A stretch of 64,000 nt of DNA from CAKSQF01 sp964568425. GTDB lineage: Bacteria; Bacillota; Clostridia; Oscillospirales; CAG-272. The translations under genes and the position numbers were made by a program. Where the stretch lies: the NCBI GenBank assembly GCA_964568425.1, contig CAZMPO010000012.1, positions 1-64,000 on the forward strand, written 5' to 3'. A model generated the notes under the pieces. The model was not told the DNA's origin. It did not search any database and saw only the letters and a list, made by a program, of their open reading frames with translations. Shown in pieces: positions 34,571 to 43,180 of this stretch (position 1 is the first letter of the stretch; each line of letters begins with the position of its first letter).

Positions 34571-35431
34571 TCAGCTCTCCTCCTTTGCCTTTGCAAAAAG
34601 GTTGCATGTCTCCTCGTATGCGTGTCGCTCAAAATCGGCATACATTCTGCCGCGCGACATCGCCTCGTCAAAATCGACCTCGTATCCGTCAAAATCGGGA
34701 CCGTCGACGCAGGCAAATTTCATGATCTTTTTGCCCTCGTGAACAAGCGTCAGTCTGCAACCGCCGCACATTCCCGTGCCGTCTATCATTATCGGGTTCA
34801 TCGAAACGGTGACCGGGACGGCGTAGGGTCTTGCGGTCTCAACGACAAATTTCATCATGATCAGCGGACCGATGGTGATTATCATATCATATCTCTCGCC
34901 CGCCTCAAGCAGCTCGCGAAGCGGCAGGGTAACATTGCCGCATCTGCCGTAAGAGCCGTCATCGGTCATGATGGTAAGGCGATCGGTGCATGCGGTAAAT
35001 TCGTCCTCGAGAATGACGATATCACGGGATCTGAATCCAATGATGCCCGTGACATCCGCACCGAGTTTGTGAAGCTCCTCGGCGATGGGAAGGGCGATGG
35101 CGCATCCGACGCCGCCGCCGATAACGCAGACCTTTTTGATGCCCTCTGTCTCGGTCGGTTTGCCGAGCGGTCCGACAAAATCCTCGATATACTCGCCCTC
35201 GTTCTTATGTCCGAGCTTTGCGGTCGTCGCTCCGACGATCTGAAAAATGATCTTAACGGTGCCCGACTCTTTGTTGCATCCCGCGACCGTGAGCGGTATT
35301 CTCTCGCCCTCATCATCGACGCGGAGAATTATAAACTGCCCCGGCTTTGCTTTATTTGCGACAAGCGGAGCGACGATTTCCATTTCGGTAACGGTCGGAT
35401 TGAGCACCCGTTTTTTTGCGATCTTATACAT
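34571..35431 (-). CDS. nfnA: NfnA: NADH-binding flavoprotein subunit
   Basis: 286 residues, PyrK/NfnA type: a ferredoxin-reductase fold with FAD domain (residues to about 100), NAD domain with CVIGGGVGCAIALP, and a [2Fe-2S] site near the C-terminus (GMCGGCR with a later CVDGP). It forms a heterodimer with NfnB. The operon has a good promoter containing a perfect palindrome. Position beside the Hdr/Flx and hydrogenase genes makes sense because all share ferredoxin and NAD(P)H. Confidence 0.9.
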   Translation of the reverse strand: MYKIAKKRVLNPTVTEMEIVAPLVANKAKPGQFIILRVDDEGERIPLTVAGCNKESGTVKIIFQIVGATTAKLGHKNEGEYIEDFVGPLGKPTETEGIKKVCVIGGGVGCAIALPIAEELHKLGADVTGIIGFRSRDIVILEDEFTACTDRLTIMTDDGSYGRCGNVTLPLRELLEAGERYDMIITIGPLIMMKFVVETARPYAVPVTVSMNPIMIDGTGMCGGCRLTLVHEGKKIMKFACVDGPDFDGYEVDFDEAMSRGRMYADFERHAYEETCNLFAKAKEES

Positions 35432-35475
35432 AAATAAATCCGTCCTTTCAATAGACTTCTAACAGATACGGCTCT

Positions 35476-35504
35476 ATTATAGCACAAAAAGAGATTTTTG
35501 TGAA
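35476..35504 (-). promoter_or_regulatory. Promoter of nfnAB
   Basis: Minus-strand TTCACA (35499-35504), a 17-base spacer and TATAAT (35476-35481) preceded by TGTGC. The leader to nfnA is about 40 bases. Confidence 0.8.
35483..35502. promoter_or_regulatory. Perfect palindrome inside the nfnAB promoter, candidate operator
   Basis: CACAAAAA and its exact complement, separated by four bases, fill the space between -35 and -10. A dimeric repressor bound here would block RNA polymerase. It does not match the usual Rex box orientation. Confidence 0.6.
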
Positions 35505-35564
35505 TAGATATCGATCGATTTTTTTGATTTTTTCAAAAGTTTTCGATCATTTTCGCACTCAAGG

Positions 35565-35610
35565 TAAAAAGCGGGGCTAAGCCGATGCCTCAGCGTCGAC
35601 TTAGCCCCAT
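35565..35610 (-). terminator. Terminator of the iron alcohol dehydrogenase gene
   Basis: Stem GGGGCTAAG and complement with a GC-rich centre, followed on the minus strand by GCTTTTT. It lies 15 bases after the stop codon. Confidence 0.88.
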
Positions 35611-35624
35611 TATCCGTTCGGTTA

Positions 35625-36842
35625 TCAGAAATCGACCTCGGTATCGTAGTAGCAGCAGAGAAGAAGCTTTTCCATCTCCTCAACGCTAGGCTGGCGGGGA
35701 TTCGAGCCTGTGCAAGCATCTCCGAGTGCGTTGACCGCGATATCGTGCAGACGCGCACGGAATGCATCCTCGGGTACAAAGCCGTTTTCGGTGGGATAGC
35801 TGTCCGCACCGTAATTTTTGATGCAGTGAGGGATGTTCAGCTCGTCATTCATGCGGCGAAGCTCTGCGATAAGAGCCGCGATCTTCTCGCTCTCGGTGTT
35901 TCCGCCGAGGTTCATGAAGTCTGCGATCTCGGCATAGCGCGCTGCCGCCTCGGGATCCTTTGCGTTGAAGGCGATGACCTTGGGAAGGTACATTGCATTT
36001 GCCGCACCGTGGATGATGTGCGCACCGAAATCGGCAAATGCGGCACCCGTCTTGTGCGCCATCGAGTGAACGATGCCGAGCAGAGCGTTCGAGAACGCCA
36101 TACCCGCAAGGCACTGAGCGTTATGCATGCTGTCGCGCTTTTCCATATCGCCGTTGTAAGAGCCGATGAGATCGCGCTGGATCATCTTTATGGAATGAAG
36201 TGCGAGCGGATCGGTGTAGTCGCAGTGAGCGGTCGAAACATAAGCCTCGATCGAGTGAGTCATTGCGTCCATGCCCGTGTGAGCAACGAGTTTTTTCGGC
36301 ATGGTCTCGGCAAGCTCGGGGTCAACGATCGCAACATCGGGAGTGATCTCGAAATCGGCGATCGGGTACTTGATACCCTTCTGATAGTCGGTAATGATCG
36401 AGAATGCGGTGACCTCGGTCGCGGTGCCGGACGTAGAGGAGATAGCGCAAAAATGAGCCTTTGTGCGGAGCTTCGGAAGTCCGAAGACCTTGCACATGTC
36501 CTCAAATGTAACATCGGGATACTCGTACTTTATCCACATTGCCTTTGCGGCATCGATAGGCGATCCGCCGCCCATGGCAATGATCCAATCCGGCTGAAAT
36601 TTCAGCATGGCGTCCGCACCGCGCATAACGGTCTCAACAGAGGGGTCGGATTCGATACCCTCGAAAAGCTCGACCTCCATGCCTGCTTCCTTAAGATAAG
36701 ATACAGCCTTGTCAAGGAAGCCGAAACGCTTCATCGAGCCGCCGCCGACGCAGACGATAGCTCTCTTTCCTTCAAGTGTTTTAAGTGCCTCAAGTGCGCC
36801 CTTTCCGTGATAAAGGTCGCGGGGAAGTGTGAAACGTGCCAT
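35625..36842 (-). CDS. Iron-containing alcohol dehydrogenase
   Basis: NAD(P)H-dependent group III alcohol dehydrogenase, 405 residues. The dinucleotide-binding region contains MGGGSPIDAAKAMW; metal ligands come from the Asp/His set including GIVHSMAHKTG and FGAHIIHGAANA. Members reduce aldehydes such as acetaldehyde or butyraldehyde, or act on 1,3-propanediol or lactaldehyde; the exact substrate is not clear. It is a single-gene unit with promoter and terminator, just upstream of nfnAB, and would be another NADH sink in fermentation. Confidence 0.9.
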   Translation of the reverse strand: MARFTLPRDLYHGKGALEALKTLEGKRAIVCVGGGSMKRFGFLDKAVSYLKEAGMEVELFEGIESDPSVETVMRGADAMLKFQPDWIIAMGGGSPIDAAKAMWIKYEYPDVTFEDMCKVFGLPKLRTKAHFCAISSTSGTATEVTAFSIITDYQKGIKYPIADFEITPDVAIVDPELAETMPKKLVAHTGMDAMTHSIEAYVSTAHCDYTDPLALHSIKMIQRDLIGSYNGDMEKRDSMHNAQCLAGMAFSNALLGIVHSMAHKTGAAFADFGAHIIHGAANAMYLPKVIAFNAKDPEAAARYAEIADFMNLGGNTESEKIAALIAELRRMNDELNIPHCIKNYGADSYPTENGFVPEDAFRARLHDIAVNALGDACTGSNPRQPSVEEMEKLLLCCYYDTEVDF

Positions 36843-36919
36843 AATTTTTTCCTCCGAAATAATATTAAAAATTTCTGCTTTTGAACTTATGTCATGTTGC
36901 TCTCTTCGAGCACACCCTT

Positions 36920-36948
36920 ATCATACCACATTTTTCGCCATTTGTAAA
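36920..36948 (-). promoter_or_regulatory. Promoter of the iron alcohol dehydrogenase gene
   Basis: Minus-strand TTTACA (36943-36948), a 17-base spacer and TATGAT (36920-36925) preceded by TGTGG. Confidence 0.75.
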
Positions 36949-37017
36949 TTGCCGATTTCTCATATAGGTTATGCATATATCGATATACCGATGATCGATT
37001 GACAACATGTCGAGCAC

Positions 37018-37509
37018 TCACACAACGAAGTTTTCCAAAAAGTCGTCGATCTCTTCCCTGCTTTTGAAAATTACCGTCCTTTTATCGTCATACTTTTCAA
37101 GAAGATCGATCACCTTTGGTCTTTGGACATCGTTATAACTTTTCACAAATTCGACAAAGGACTCATCCTCCTTTGTTTCGACCCATAAAATGTCATCGCG
37201 AGGCTTGCCGCGGCGCGCGCGAATGCCGTCAAGGCAGACATCTGTCGGAAGATCGAGAAAAATTATCGTGTCACACGCCTTCATCCGACGCTCCATCGTC
37301 GAGGCGTAATTGCCGTCGATGATCCAGCTGTCCGTGCAGAGCACATCGATCAAGCGTTCAAGAAACAGCTCCCTTTCGACAGGTGTTCCGTCCGCGTTCC
37401 AATTCATCAGGTCAAGATGGTGGAGCGGAATGCCCGTTTTATCGTGGAGTCTGCGCGAAAGACAGCTCTTTCCGCTCCCGGGACAGCCGATCACAATGAC
37501 CCTTTTCAT
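37018..37509 (-). CDS. P-loop NTPase, FlaR/adenylate-kinase-like
   Basis: 163 residues. Walker A GCPGSGKS near the N-terminus, then HHLDLMNW and WIIDGNYAST, which are typical of the DNA-topology-modulation (FlaR) type small kinases. It probably phosphorylates a small molecule, but no substrate is established for this family. The ATG at 37509 overlaps the stop of the cytidine deaminase gene (ATGA), so the two are translationally coupled. Confidence 0.8.
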   Translation of the reverse strand: MKRVIVIGCPGSGKSCLSRRLHDKTGIPLHHLDLMNWNADGTPVERELFLERLIDVLCTDSWIIDGNYASTMERRMKACDTIIFLDLPTDVCLDGIRARRGKPRDDILWVETKEDESFVEFVKSYNDVQRPKVIDLLEKYDDKRTVIFKSREEIDDFLENFVV

Positions 37510-37922
37510 GAGCCATTGCCTCCCTGCCTCGCAAATCTCTCCTCTCCCCACCAATCGGGGACAAGCTCGCGAAGCTTTATCGTTTTCAGCGTTTCGAGAT
37601 CGAGCAGTATCTCTATATCGCCGCTGTCCTTGTCAAGCTGCATCATAAGCTCACGACAAGCTCCGCAGGGTGAGCCGACCTTGCCGCTTGGGGTGACGGC
37701 AACCACCTTATCGATCTGACTTTCGCCGTTTGTGATCATATTTGCGATCGCGTTCCGCTCGGCGCACATTCCGAGTGACGATGCGCTGTCGATGCAAACG
37801 CCGACATAGATATTACCCTTTTTTGTAAGTATCGCGGCGGCAACGCCTCCCGCCTCGATAAACGGGGAGACAGTTCTGCCGTTTTGCACCTTAATTGCCG
37901 CCTCATAAAGTTTTTTCCACAT
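37506..37922 (-). CDS. cdd: Cytidine deaminase
   Basis: Zinc enzyme that converts cytidine and deoxycytidine to uridine and deoxyuridine, 138 residues, the homotetramer length. Catalytic motifs CAERNA and PCGACRELM supply the three Cys ligands and the Glu proton shuttle. The start at 37922 (ATG, GAGGTG 6 bases upstream) is preferred over the GTG at 37931. It is the middle gene of a three-gene unit with a deformylase-like gene upstream and a P-loop kinase downstream. The last 30 residues extend beyond the usual core. Confidence 0.92.
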   Translation of the reverse strand: MWKKLYEAAIKVQNGRTVSPFIEAGGVAAAILTKKGNIYVGVCIDSASSLGMCAERNAIANMITNGESQIDKVVAVTPSGKVGSPCGACRELMMQLDKDSGDIEILLDLETLKTIKLRELVPDWWGEERFARQGGNGS

Positions 37923-37938
37923 GAATGTCACCTCTTTT

Positions 37939-38352
37939 TCATATCAGCACGCCGTCGCAATGATCGATCTCGTGCTGAATTATCTGCGCTGTCCAACCGT
38001 CATAGCTCTTGATGCGTGTCTGCATATCGGTCGTCTGATACCTGACCTTGATCGATCTGTACCGTCTGCACGCACGCGGACCGCCGAGCAGTGACAGACA
38101 GCCTTCCTCGGTGTTATACACACCCTCCTTTTTGACGATCTCGGGGTTCAGCATCACAGCAAAGGACGACGCGTCCGCAAATGCGATAATGCGTTTTTTG
38201 ACGCCGATCATATTTGCCGCCATGCCGACACAGCTCTCGCTGTGAAACTTGAGCGTATCAAGCAGATCGAATGCCGTCTGCAGATCGTCTTTTGTCGCGA
38301 TCTCCGATCTTACCGCAAGGAAAATGGGGTCATGAACGAGTTCTCTTACCAT
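37939..38352 (-). CDS. Peptide deformylase-like protein
   Basis: 137 residues, peptide deformylase fold, expected to remove N-formyl groups from nascent proteins. Motif 2 EGCLSLLGG (Cys85) and motif 3 HEIDHCDG (His127, Glu128, His131) keep the metal ligands and catalytic Glu. Motif 1, normally GLAAPQ, reads GMAANM at residues 43-48: the Gln that stabilises the oxyanion is Met48. It is also shorter than housekeeping Def (about 150-170 residues) and is not next to fmt or priA. Activity may be altered; short proteins of this type with GMAANM seem common in Clostridia. Confidence 0.8.
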   Translation of the reverse strand: MVRELVHDPIFLAVRSEIATKDDLQTAFDLLDTLKFHSESCVGMAANMIGVKKRIIAFADASSFAVMLNPEIVKKEGVYNTEEGCLSLLGGPRACRRYRSIKVRYQTTDMQTRIKSYDGWTAQIIQHEIDHCDGVLI

Positions 38353-38387
38353 CTGTCCTATCTCCGTTTTTCTTGAATTTATACCAC

Positions 38388-38416
38388 ATTATACCACAAC
38401 GATCGGAGCTTTTCAA
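38388..38416 (-). promoter_or_regulatory. Promoter of the def-like, cdd and P-loop kinase unit
   Basis: Minus-strand TTGAAA (38411-38416), a 17-base spacer and TATAAT (38388-38393) preceded by TGTGG. Confidence 0.85.
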
Positions 38417-38461
38417 TAGATGAGCGATATTTTTTTGCCTAAAAAGCCAAAGACATCGATT

Positions 38462-38506
38462 TTGGTTACAAGTTGGTAACATTGCCGTGTTAAAATGTGT
38501 TAAAAA
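38462..38506 (+). promoter_or_regulatory. Paired direct repeats upstream of the response regulator gene
   Basis: TTGGTTACA and TTGGTAACA repeat with an 11-base period (38462-38481), followed by GTGTTAAAAT and GTGTTAAAAA with a 10-base period (38487-38506). OmpR/PhoB-type regulators bind direct repeats with such spacing, so this is a candidate autoregulatory site. Confidence 0.5.
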
Positions 38507-38535
38507 GAAAGAGCGATCAAAAAGAAGGTGACGGC

Positions 38536-39183
38536 ATGGCAAAGATACTTATCGTCGAGGACGAGGTGGCGATAAACGATCTTATAAAATTCAATTTGGA
38601 GCTTGTCGGGCACGAATGCCGACAGATGTTCGACGGCGAGACCGGGCTCTGCGAGGCGTCAAAGGGCGAATACGATCTTGTGATACTCGATGTTATGCTT
38701 CCGAAATACTCTGGCTTTGAGATAATGGAATACCTTCGCGGACAGCCTGTCATTTTCGTCACGGCGAGAGCGTCGGCAGGTGACAAGATCAAGGGTCTGC
38801 GTCTCGGAGCGGACGACTACATTACAAAGCCGTTTGACATCATCGAGCTTGTCGAGCGTGTCAAGGCGGTCCTGCGCAGGACAAAATCCGACCCCGACAT
38901 ATTTGAGTTTGACGATATAAAGATCGAGTTCAGCAACCGTCGAGTTTACAAGGGCGAAGATGAGGTCATACTCCGACCGCGCGAATTTGATCTGCTTGAG
39001 GTGCTCGTCACAAATCGCAATCTGGCACTGTCAAGGGAGAAGCTGCTCGAACTCGTTTGGGGATATGATTTCGAGGGAGAGACGCGCACGGTCGATGTTC
39101 ACATTCAAAGGCTTCGTCAAAAGCTCGATCTCTCCGACAGGATACAGACGGTATACAAAACGGGATACAGGTTTGAGATATGA
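38536..39183 (+). CDS. Response regulator, OmpR/PhoB family
   Basis: 215 residues. Receiver domain with acidic pocket VEDE, phospho-acceptor Asp52 in LVILDVMLP, Thr in FVTARA, and Lys in YITKPFD. C-terminal winged helix (about 125-215) with RPREFDLLEVL and RTVDVHIQRLRQKL. ATG at 38536 preferred: GAAGGTGA lies just upstream. The stop overlaps the histidine kinase start by 4 bases. It likely controls the exported protein gene that follows, or its own promoter. Confidence 0.93.
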   Translation: MAKILIVEDEVAINDLIKFNLELVGHECRQMFDGETGLCEASKGEYDLVILDVMLPKYSGFEIMEYLRGQPVIFVTARASAGDKIKGLRLGADDYITKPFDIIELVERVKAVLRRTKSDPDIFEFDDIKIEFSNRRVYKGEDEVILRPREFDLLEVLVTNRNLALSREKLLELVWGYDFEGETRTVDVHIQRLRQKLDLSDRIQTVYKTGYRFEI

Positions 39184-40598
39184 AAACTAAAACGAAAACT
39201 AAGATGAAAATGCGATTTTGGCAAAAGACCTATCTGTTCACGCTCGCGCTGTTTCTTGTCTGTCTTAACATCGGCATTCTCTCGCTCACCGTTTACACAT
39301 ATCAAAATCATGTCGATGCGGCAGAGTCGACTGCCACGGCGGAGCAAAACTATGTCGCGATGTCATTCGAGCGCGACCTCGACACTCTCACAAGCGGAAG
39401 CTCGTTTGCAAGCCCTTCCCTTTTGATGCAGTCATACGGAAATTATTACAATAAAAAGGGTATATCGCTCAAATTCGAACAGGGTGACAAGGTCGTATAT
39501 ACGAACATAGCTTGTGAGATATCGGCAAGCACCAACACCATCTCGCACAAAGACATAGACGACAAGCGTCACATCGTGATCGCATCCGAGATATGCGACG
39601 GCAAATATGTTATGACATTTGCCAAAAACGTCGAGCCGCTCGATGTCGAGTTTCGTTCACTGATGCTGACCTACACGCTGACGGCAATCGGCGTCTCGCT
39701 TCTTCTGGCGATATGTCTGTACTTTATTCTGAAAAGGTTGTCCGATCCGCTCGAGAGGCTTCGGAAGACCACTGAAATGATCGAATCGGGAGATTTTTCG
39801 GTCAGGGCGAATGAGAGCGGATCGGATGAATTCACCCTTCTTGCAAAAAGCTTCAACGCAATGCTTGAAAAGATTAACGAGCAGATGGCAACACTCGAAA
39901 AAGAGGCGGCGCGCAAGCAGATGCTTGTTGACAACATGGCGCACGAGCTGCGCACGCCGCTGACGAGCATTCACGGTTATGCGGAATTTCTCGAAAAAGC
40001 AAACACGACAAGTGAGAGGCGCGCGGTTGCGGCAAAATACATAATGTCCGAGTCCGAGCGTCTGCAAAAGATTTCCGAGATACTCCTTGACGGTGCCTTC
40101 ATACGAGAAAACGTCATCGAAAAGGAAAATGTCGATCTCGGCAATATTCTGCGCGATGTTTCCGAAAAGCTGTCTGTGCGTGCGTGTGACGCAGGGGTGA
40201 CGATCACATGCGATGCCGCATCAGTCATGACAGAAGGCAACGAAACACTGCTTTCGATGCTCTTTTACAATCTTGTCGAAAATGCGATCAAGGCATGCGA
40301 GAGCGGCGGAGAGGTGAAGCTGTCCTGTTGTGGGGGTGTGGCGATCATCGAAGACAACGGCAAAGGAATGAGTGCAGAACAAATTACACATATAACCGAA
40401 CCCTTTTATCGTACCGACAGATCTCGCTCACGCGCCGAGGGCGGCGCGGGGCTTGGACTTTCGCTTTGCGACAGGATCGTAAAGACGCACGGTGCGGTGA
40501 TGCGATTTGAGTCAGAGGTCGGGGTTGGCACGAAAATATTTGTGGATTTTACAAGTCCGAAACAAGTCGATGACAAGTCGATAAAAAGCTCTCTGTAA
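39180..40598 (+). CDS. Sensor histidine kinase
   Basis: 472 residues. Membrane segment 1 near residues 17-40, extracellular sensor region about 41-158, segment 2 about 161-184, then HAMP, and the H-box NMAHELRTPLTS with phospho-acceptor His255. ATP-binding boxes follow: N-box FYNLVENAIKA, G1 IEDNGKGM and G2 GGAGLGLSLC. Cognate partner is the response regulator encoded just before it, with overlapping frames. The sensed signal cannot be inferred; the extracellular region is not a recognised domain. Confidence 0.93.
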   Translation: MKTKTKTKMKMRFWQKTYLFTLALFLVCLNIGILSLTVYTYQNHVDAAESTATAEQNYVAMSFERDLDTLTSGSSFASPSLLMQSYGNYYNKKGISLKFEQGDKVVYTNIACEISASTNTISHKDIDDKRHIVIASEICDGKYVMTFAKNVEPLDVEFRSLMLTYTLTAIGVSLLLAICLYFILKRLSDPLERLRKTTEMIESGDFSVRANESGSDEFTLLAKSFNAMLEKINEQMATLEKEAARKQMLVDNMAHELRTPLTSIHGYAEFLEKANTTSERRAVAAKYIMSESERLQKISEILLDGAFIRENVIEKENVDLGNILRDVSEKLSVRACDAGVTITCDAASVMTEGNETLLSMLFYNLVENAIKACESGGEVKLSCCGGVAIIEDNGKGMSAEQITHITEPFYRTDRSRSRAEGGAGLGLSLCDRIVKTHGAVMRFESEVGVGTKIFVDFTSPKQVDDKSIKSSL

Positions 40599-40649
40599 AA
40601 TAAGGCAAATCGCGGCAAACCTGTCGCACCGAAAGTGAGGAAAAACAAA

Positions 40650-42191
40650 ATGAGACAACATTTCAAATTTTTCACGGTAGTGGTATCGATGCTTCTTTTG
40701 TCATCGATCATCCTTTCCGGAAGCATGTACGCCATTACAAGCAAAAACGGTGGTGAAAAGCCGTATGATCTGAGCGGACAAATGCCGACAAATAACACAA
40801 ATGACAATGTAAATGCCGATGTACCCAAAGAAGAGGTCAGCGGAAATGTCCCCGTTGACGATTACATTCCGCCGATTTTGGGGAACAAATTCGATGTTTA
40901 CGATCACCAAAGCGGAAGCTCGCTCACGATCTTCTCGAAGGAGCAGTACAACGAGTTAAAGGCTCTCCGCGACGGTGGCGGTCGAGACGGACTGACATAC
41001 GATGAGGTCATTTCCCTGGTGAGTGATTCGATCGCAAAATATTTCTCGTATGACGAGATCTGCCTTTACAATGCAAATGTCGATCACATTCTTCCGCTGA
41101 CGCTTACTTTTTCGGCAATTCAAAGCAGTTCTTCCTGCATTATAAGACCCTATCACGGAGATTTTTTGGAGTTTGGCGACTACGGTCAAGCGGTGAACCG
41201 ATACAAGAGAATACTCGAGGAGATCTACGCGATCATTTATTATCGCATTTACATGCTTGATCCCGGTTTTATCGGCATTGAGACGACCGGCTCAAGCGGT
41301 TATCAGGCACTCGTCCTTGATAATTCGACAGTAGTCGATGACAAGTACAAAAGCTCGCTTAGGACAGCAATCGAAAACATTCATCTCTCGGGCACGGAAA
41401 ATGACTCGGGCAAAAAGATCTTGTACACCCAAACAGACAGCGCTTTTGAAGCAGACAGTGCGTTAGACTTAAGTTTCGTCATTGCAAGGTCTGATAAGGA
41501 TCATAAGGATCTACAGAGCATCTATCCCACAAGCGAGCTTAGCGAGCTGATGCCACAGCAAAGGATCTACTGCGTGGCAAACGAGGGAACAAAACCCTTC
41601 TTCATGCTGGACTACGTAACAGGCGGGGCATTCCTCACTTTGGCGGAAATGATGTCGTCCTGCAGATACGGGAGATTTACGGTTCAGGACGGCGTTCTGA
41701 CGATAAATCTCGACACAAAAGATCAGATACTCGTATTTCACAAAGTTGGTGGCGGTTTTGCCTACTCTGCCGAACTGTCGCGAGGTGGCGAATATATATC
41801 CCATTGGCAAGACGGGCTTGTGTTCACGGCTCTTTCGGATGGGAATATTGAAAATGACGGAAGCGGAAGCGAAACCGAGACAATAACACCCTCGAAGCCC
41901 GATGATGAGATATCGACATACATCAAGTATGACTCAAACTCTGACTGCTGTACGCTGATAGGCACTGTCGACATCGGCGGCAGTTATTCATCGGAGGACG
42001 GCAGGATGATCTTCCTGTTCGTTACCTCGGACGGCTTATATCAGTACTGCTTTGAGCAGGTCGACGGCGATATCTACTCATATCAAAAGGGGATATCGTC
42101 CCCTGTTCCCGGCTGTGAATTTGCTGATGAAACAAGGTTTTGTAAAATAACATACGAAAACTGCTCTTCCGTCATCTTAGAGCCCCAATAA
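40650..42191 (+). CDS. Exported or membrane-anchored protein of unknown function
   Basis: 513 residues. The start at 40650 gives a Lys-poor but hydrophobic signal or anchor segment (about residues 5-28) with good GAGGAA spacing; the upstream GTG in frame would overlap this site. After the anchor comes a low-complexity Asn/Asp-rich linker (near residues 40-60) and an extracellular domain I do not recognise. A Ser/Glu/Thr linker around residue 400 separates a C-terminal part. It follows the two-component genes by 51 bases and is followed by a strong terminator, so it is probably in their operon and may be a sensor accessory or target. Confidence 0.7.
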   Translation: MRQHFKFFTVVVSMLLLSSIILSGSMYAITSKNGGEKPYDLSGQMPTNNTNDNVNADVPKEEVSGNVPVDDYIPPILGNKFDVYDHQSGSSLTIFSKEQYNELKALRDGGGRDGLTYDEVISLVSDSIAKYFSYDEICLYNANVDHILPLTLTFSAIQSSSSCIIRPYHGDFLEFGDYGQAVNRYKRILEEIYAIIYYRIYMLDPGFIGIETTGSSGYQALVLDNSTVVDDKYKSSLRTAIENIHLSGTENDSGKKILYTQTDSAFEADSALDLSFVIARSDKDHKDLQSIYPTSELSELMPQQRIYCVANEGTKPFFMLDYVTGGAFLTLAEMMSSCRYGRFTVQDGVLTINLDTKDQILVFHKVGGGFAYSAELSRGGEYISHWQDGLVFTALSDGNIENDGSGSETETITPSKPDDEISTYIKYDSNSDCCTLIGTVDIGGSYSSEDGRMIFLFVTSDGLYQYCFEQVDGDIYSYQKGISSPVPGCEFADETRFCKITYENCSSVILEPQ

Positions 42192-42194
42192 CAT

Positions 42195-42230
42195 CAAAAG
42201 ATCCTCCCAAAAAATCGGGGAGGATCTTTT
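42195..42230. terminator. Bidirectional terminator after the two-component operon
   Basis: Perfect stem AAAAGATCCTCCC and complement with a nine-base loop, between convergent genes. Confidence 0.9.
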
Positions 42231-42249
42231 GATACCTTTTGACGAAAAG

Positions 42250-43134
42250 TCATTTCTTTGCGGATACCGAGAAATTTCCGTCATCCGTGACGGTGATACA
42301 GATCGTGCCGTCGATGTCGGTTCTGCAGACATGTGCGCCGACATTTTCGAGGCGTGTGAGGGTGCCGCGGGACGGGAGTCCGTACGGATTTGACTCGCCC
42401 GCCGAGATCACGGCAACTTTTGGGGAAACTGCCGACAAAAAGTCCTCGGTCGTTGAGGTCATCGAGCCATGGTGTGCGACCTTCAGGACATCGGCGGCAA
42501 GGCTACTACCGTACAGGCTGACGAGTTCTTCTTCAACCTGTGCCTCGGCATCGCCCGTAAAGAGGAGTCTTGTACCGAGCACGTCGAGCATGACAACGAG
42601 GCTATCGTTGTTTGATCCGTCACACTCGGTCGCACCCTGCGGAGAGAGCACATCGAGCCTACAGCCCGCCGTCGCGAAGTGATCTCCGCGTTGTGCGCGG
42701 ACGATCTCAACATCATGTTCTTTTGCGAGAGTCGTCAGCTTTTGTCCGACAAATCCTCCGATATCATAATCCGGGATGACGATACTATCGACATCGAAGG
42801 CGTCGAGGAGCTCAAACACACCGCCGAAATGATCGTCGTGTGCGTGCGAAATGACGATCATTTCAACTCGTTTAACACCGTTTTTCTTCATTTGTGCGAC
42901 AAGATCGGTGCCGCCCGAGTTCAGTCCGCAATCAAACACGACCGCATCGCCGTTTGGAGCAACAAGATACGCACCGTCGCCCTGCCCGACATCCGAAAAG
43001 AAGACACGATAGTTTGCGCGCTCTTTTGAGAGATGGAAGAATGTCAGCACTGCGGCGGCGACAAATATCAGGGCGGTCGCCGACGCTATAATGATCTTTA
43101 TTTTTAACTTTTTCGGGCGATCTTCTTTATCCAA
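42250..43134 (-). CDS. ComEC/Rec2-like metallo-beta-lactamase-fold hydrolase
   Basis: About 294 residues. One N-terminal membrane anchor (about residues 10-30), then an extracellular metallo-beta-lactamase domain with VGQGDGAYL, SHAHDDHFGG, TGDAEAQ and VAHHGS, as in the C-terminal nuclease-like domain of ComEC. It lacks the ComEC channel domain, so it is a free-standing ComEC-like hydrolase and may degrade extracellular DNA or another phosphodiester. Start: TTG at 43134 sits 8 bases after GGAGG; the in-frame GTG at 43143 is part of that site. Confidence 0.82.
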   Translation of the reverse strand: MDKEDRPKKLKIKIIIASATALIFVAAAVLTFFHLSKERANYRVFFSDVGQGDGAYLVAPNGDAVVFDCGLNSGGTDLVAQMKKNGVKRVEMIVISHAHDDHFGGVFELLDAFDVDSIVIPDYDIGGFVGQKLTTLAKEHDVEIVRAQRGDHFATAGCRLDVLSPQGATECDGSNNDSLVVMLDVLGTRLLFTGDAEAQVEEELVSLYGSSLAADVLKVAHHGSMTSTTEDFLSAVSPKVAVISAGESNPYGLPSRGTLTRLENVGAHVCRTDIDGTICITVTDDGNFSVSAKK

Positions 43135-43180
43135 GGGATCCACCTCCCCATTTACGGCTTTTGTACATTATACAGTATTT

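Noticed and set aside
35745..36884. A 379-codon plus-strand frame opposite the iron alcohol dehydrogenase gene
   Set aside because: Antisense shadow; no start signals and no recognised fold.
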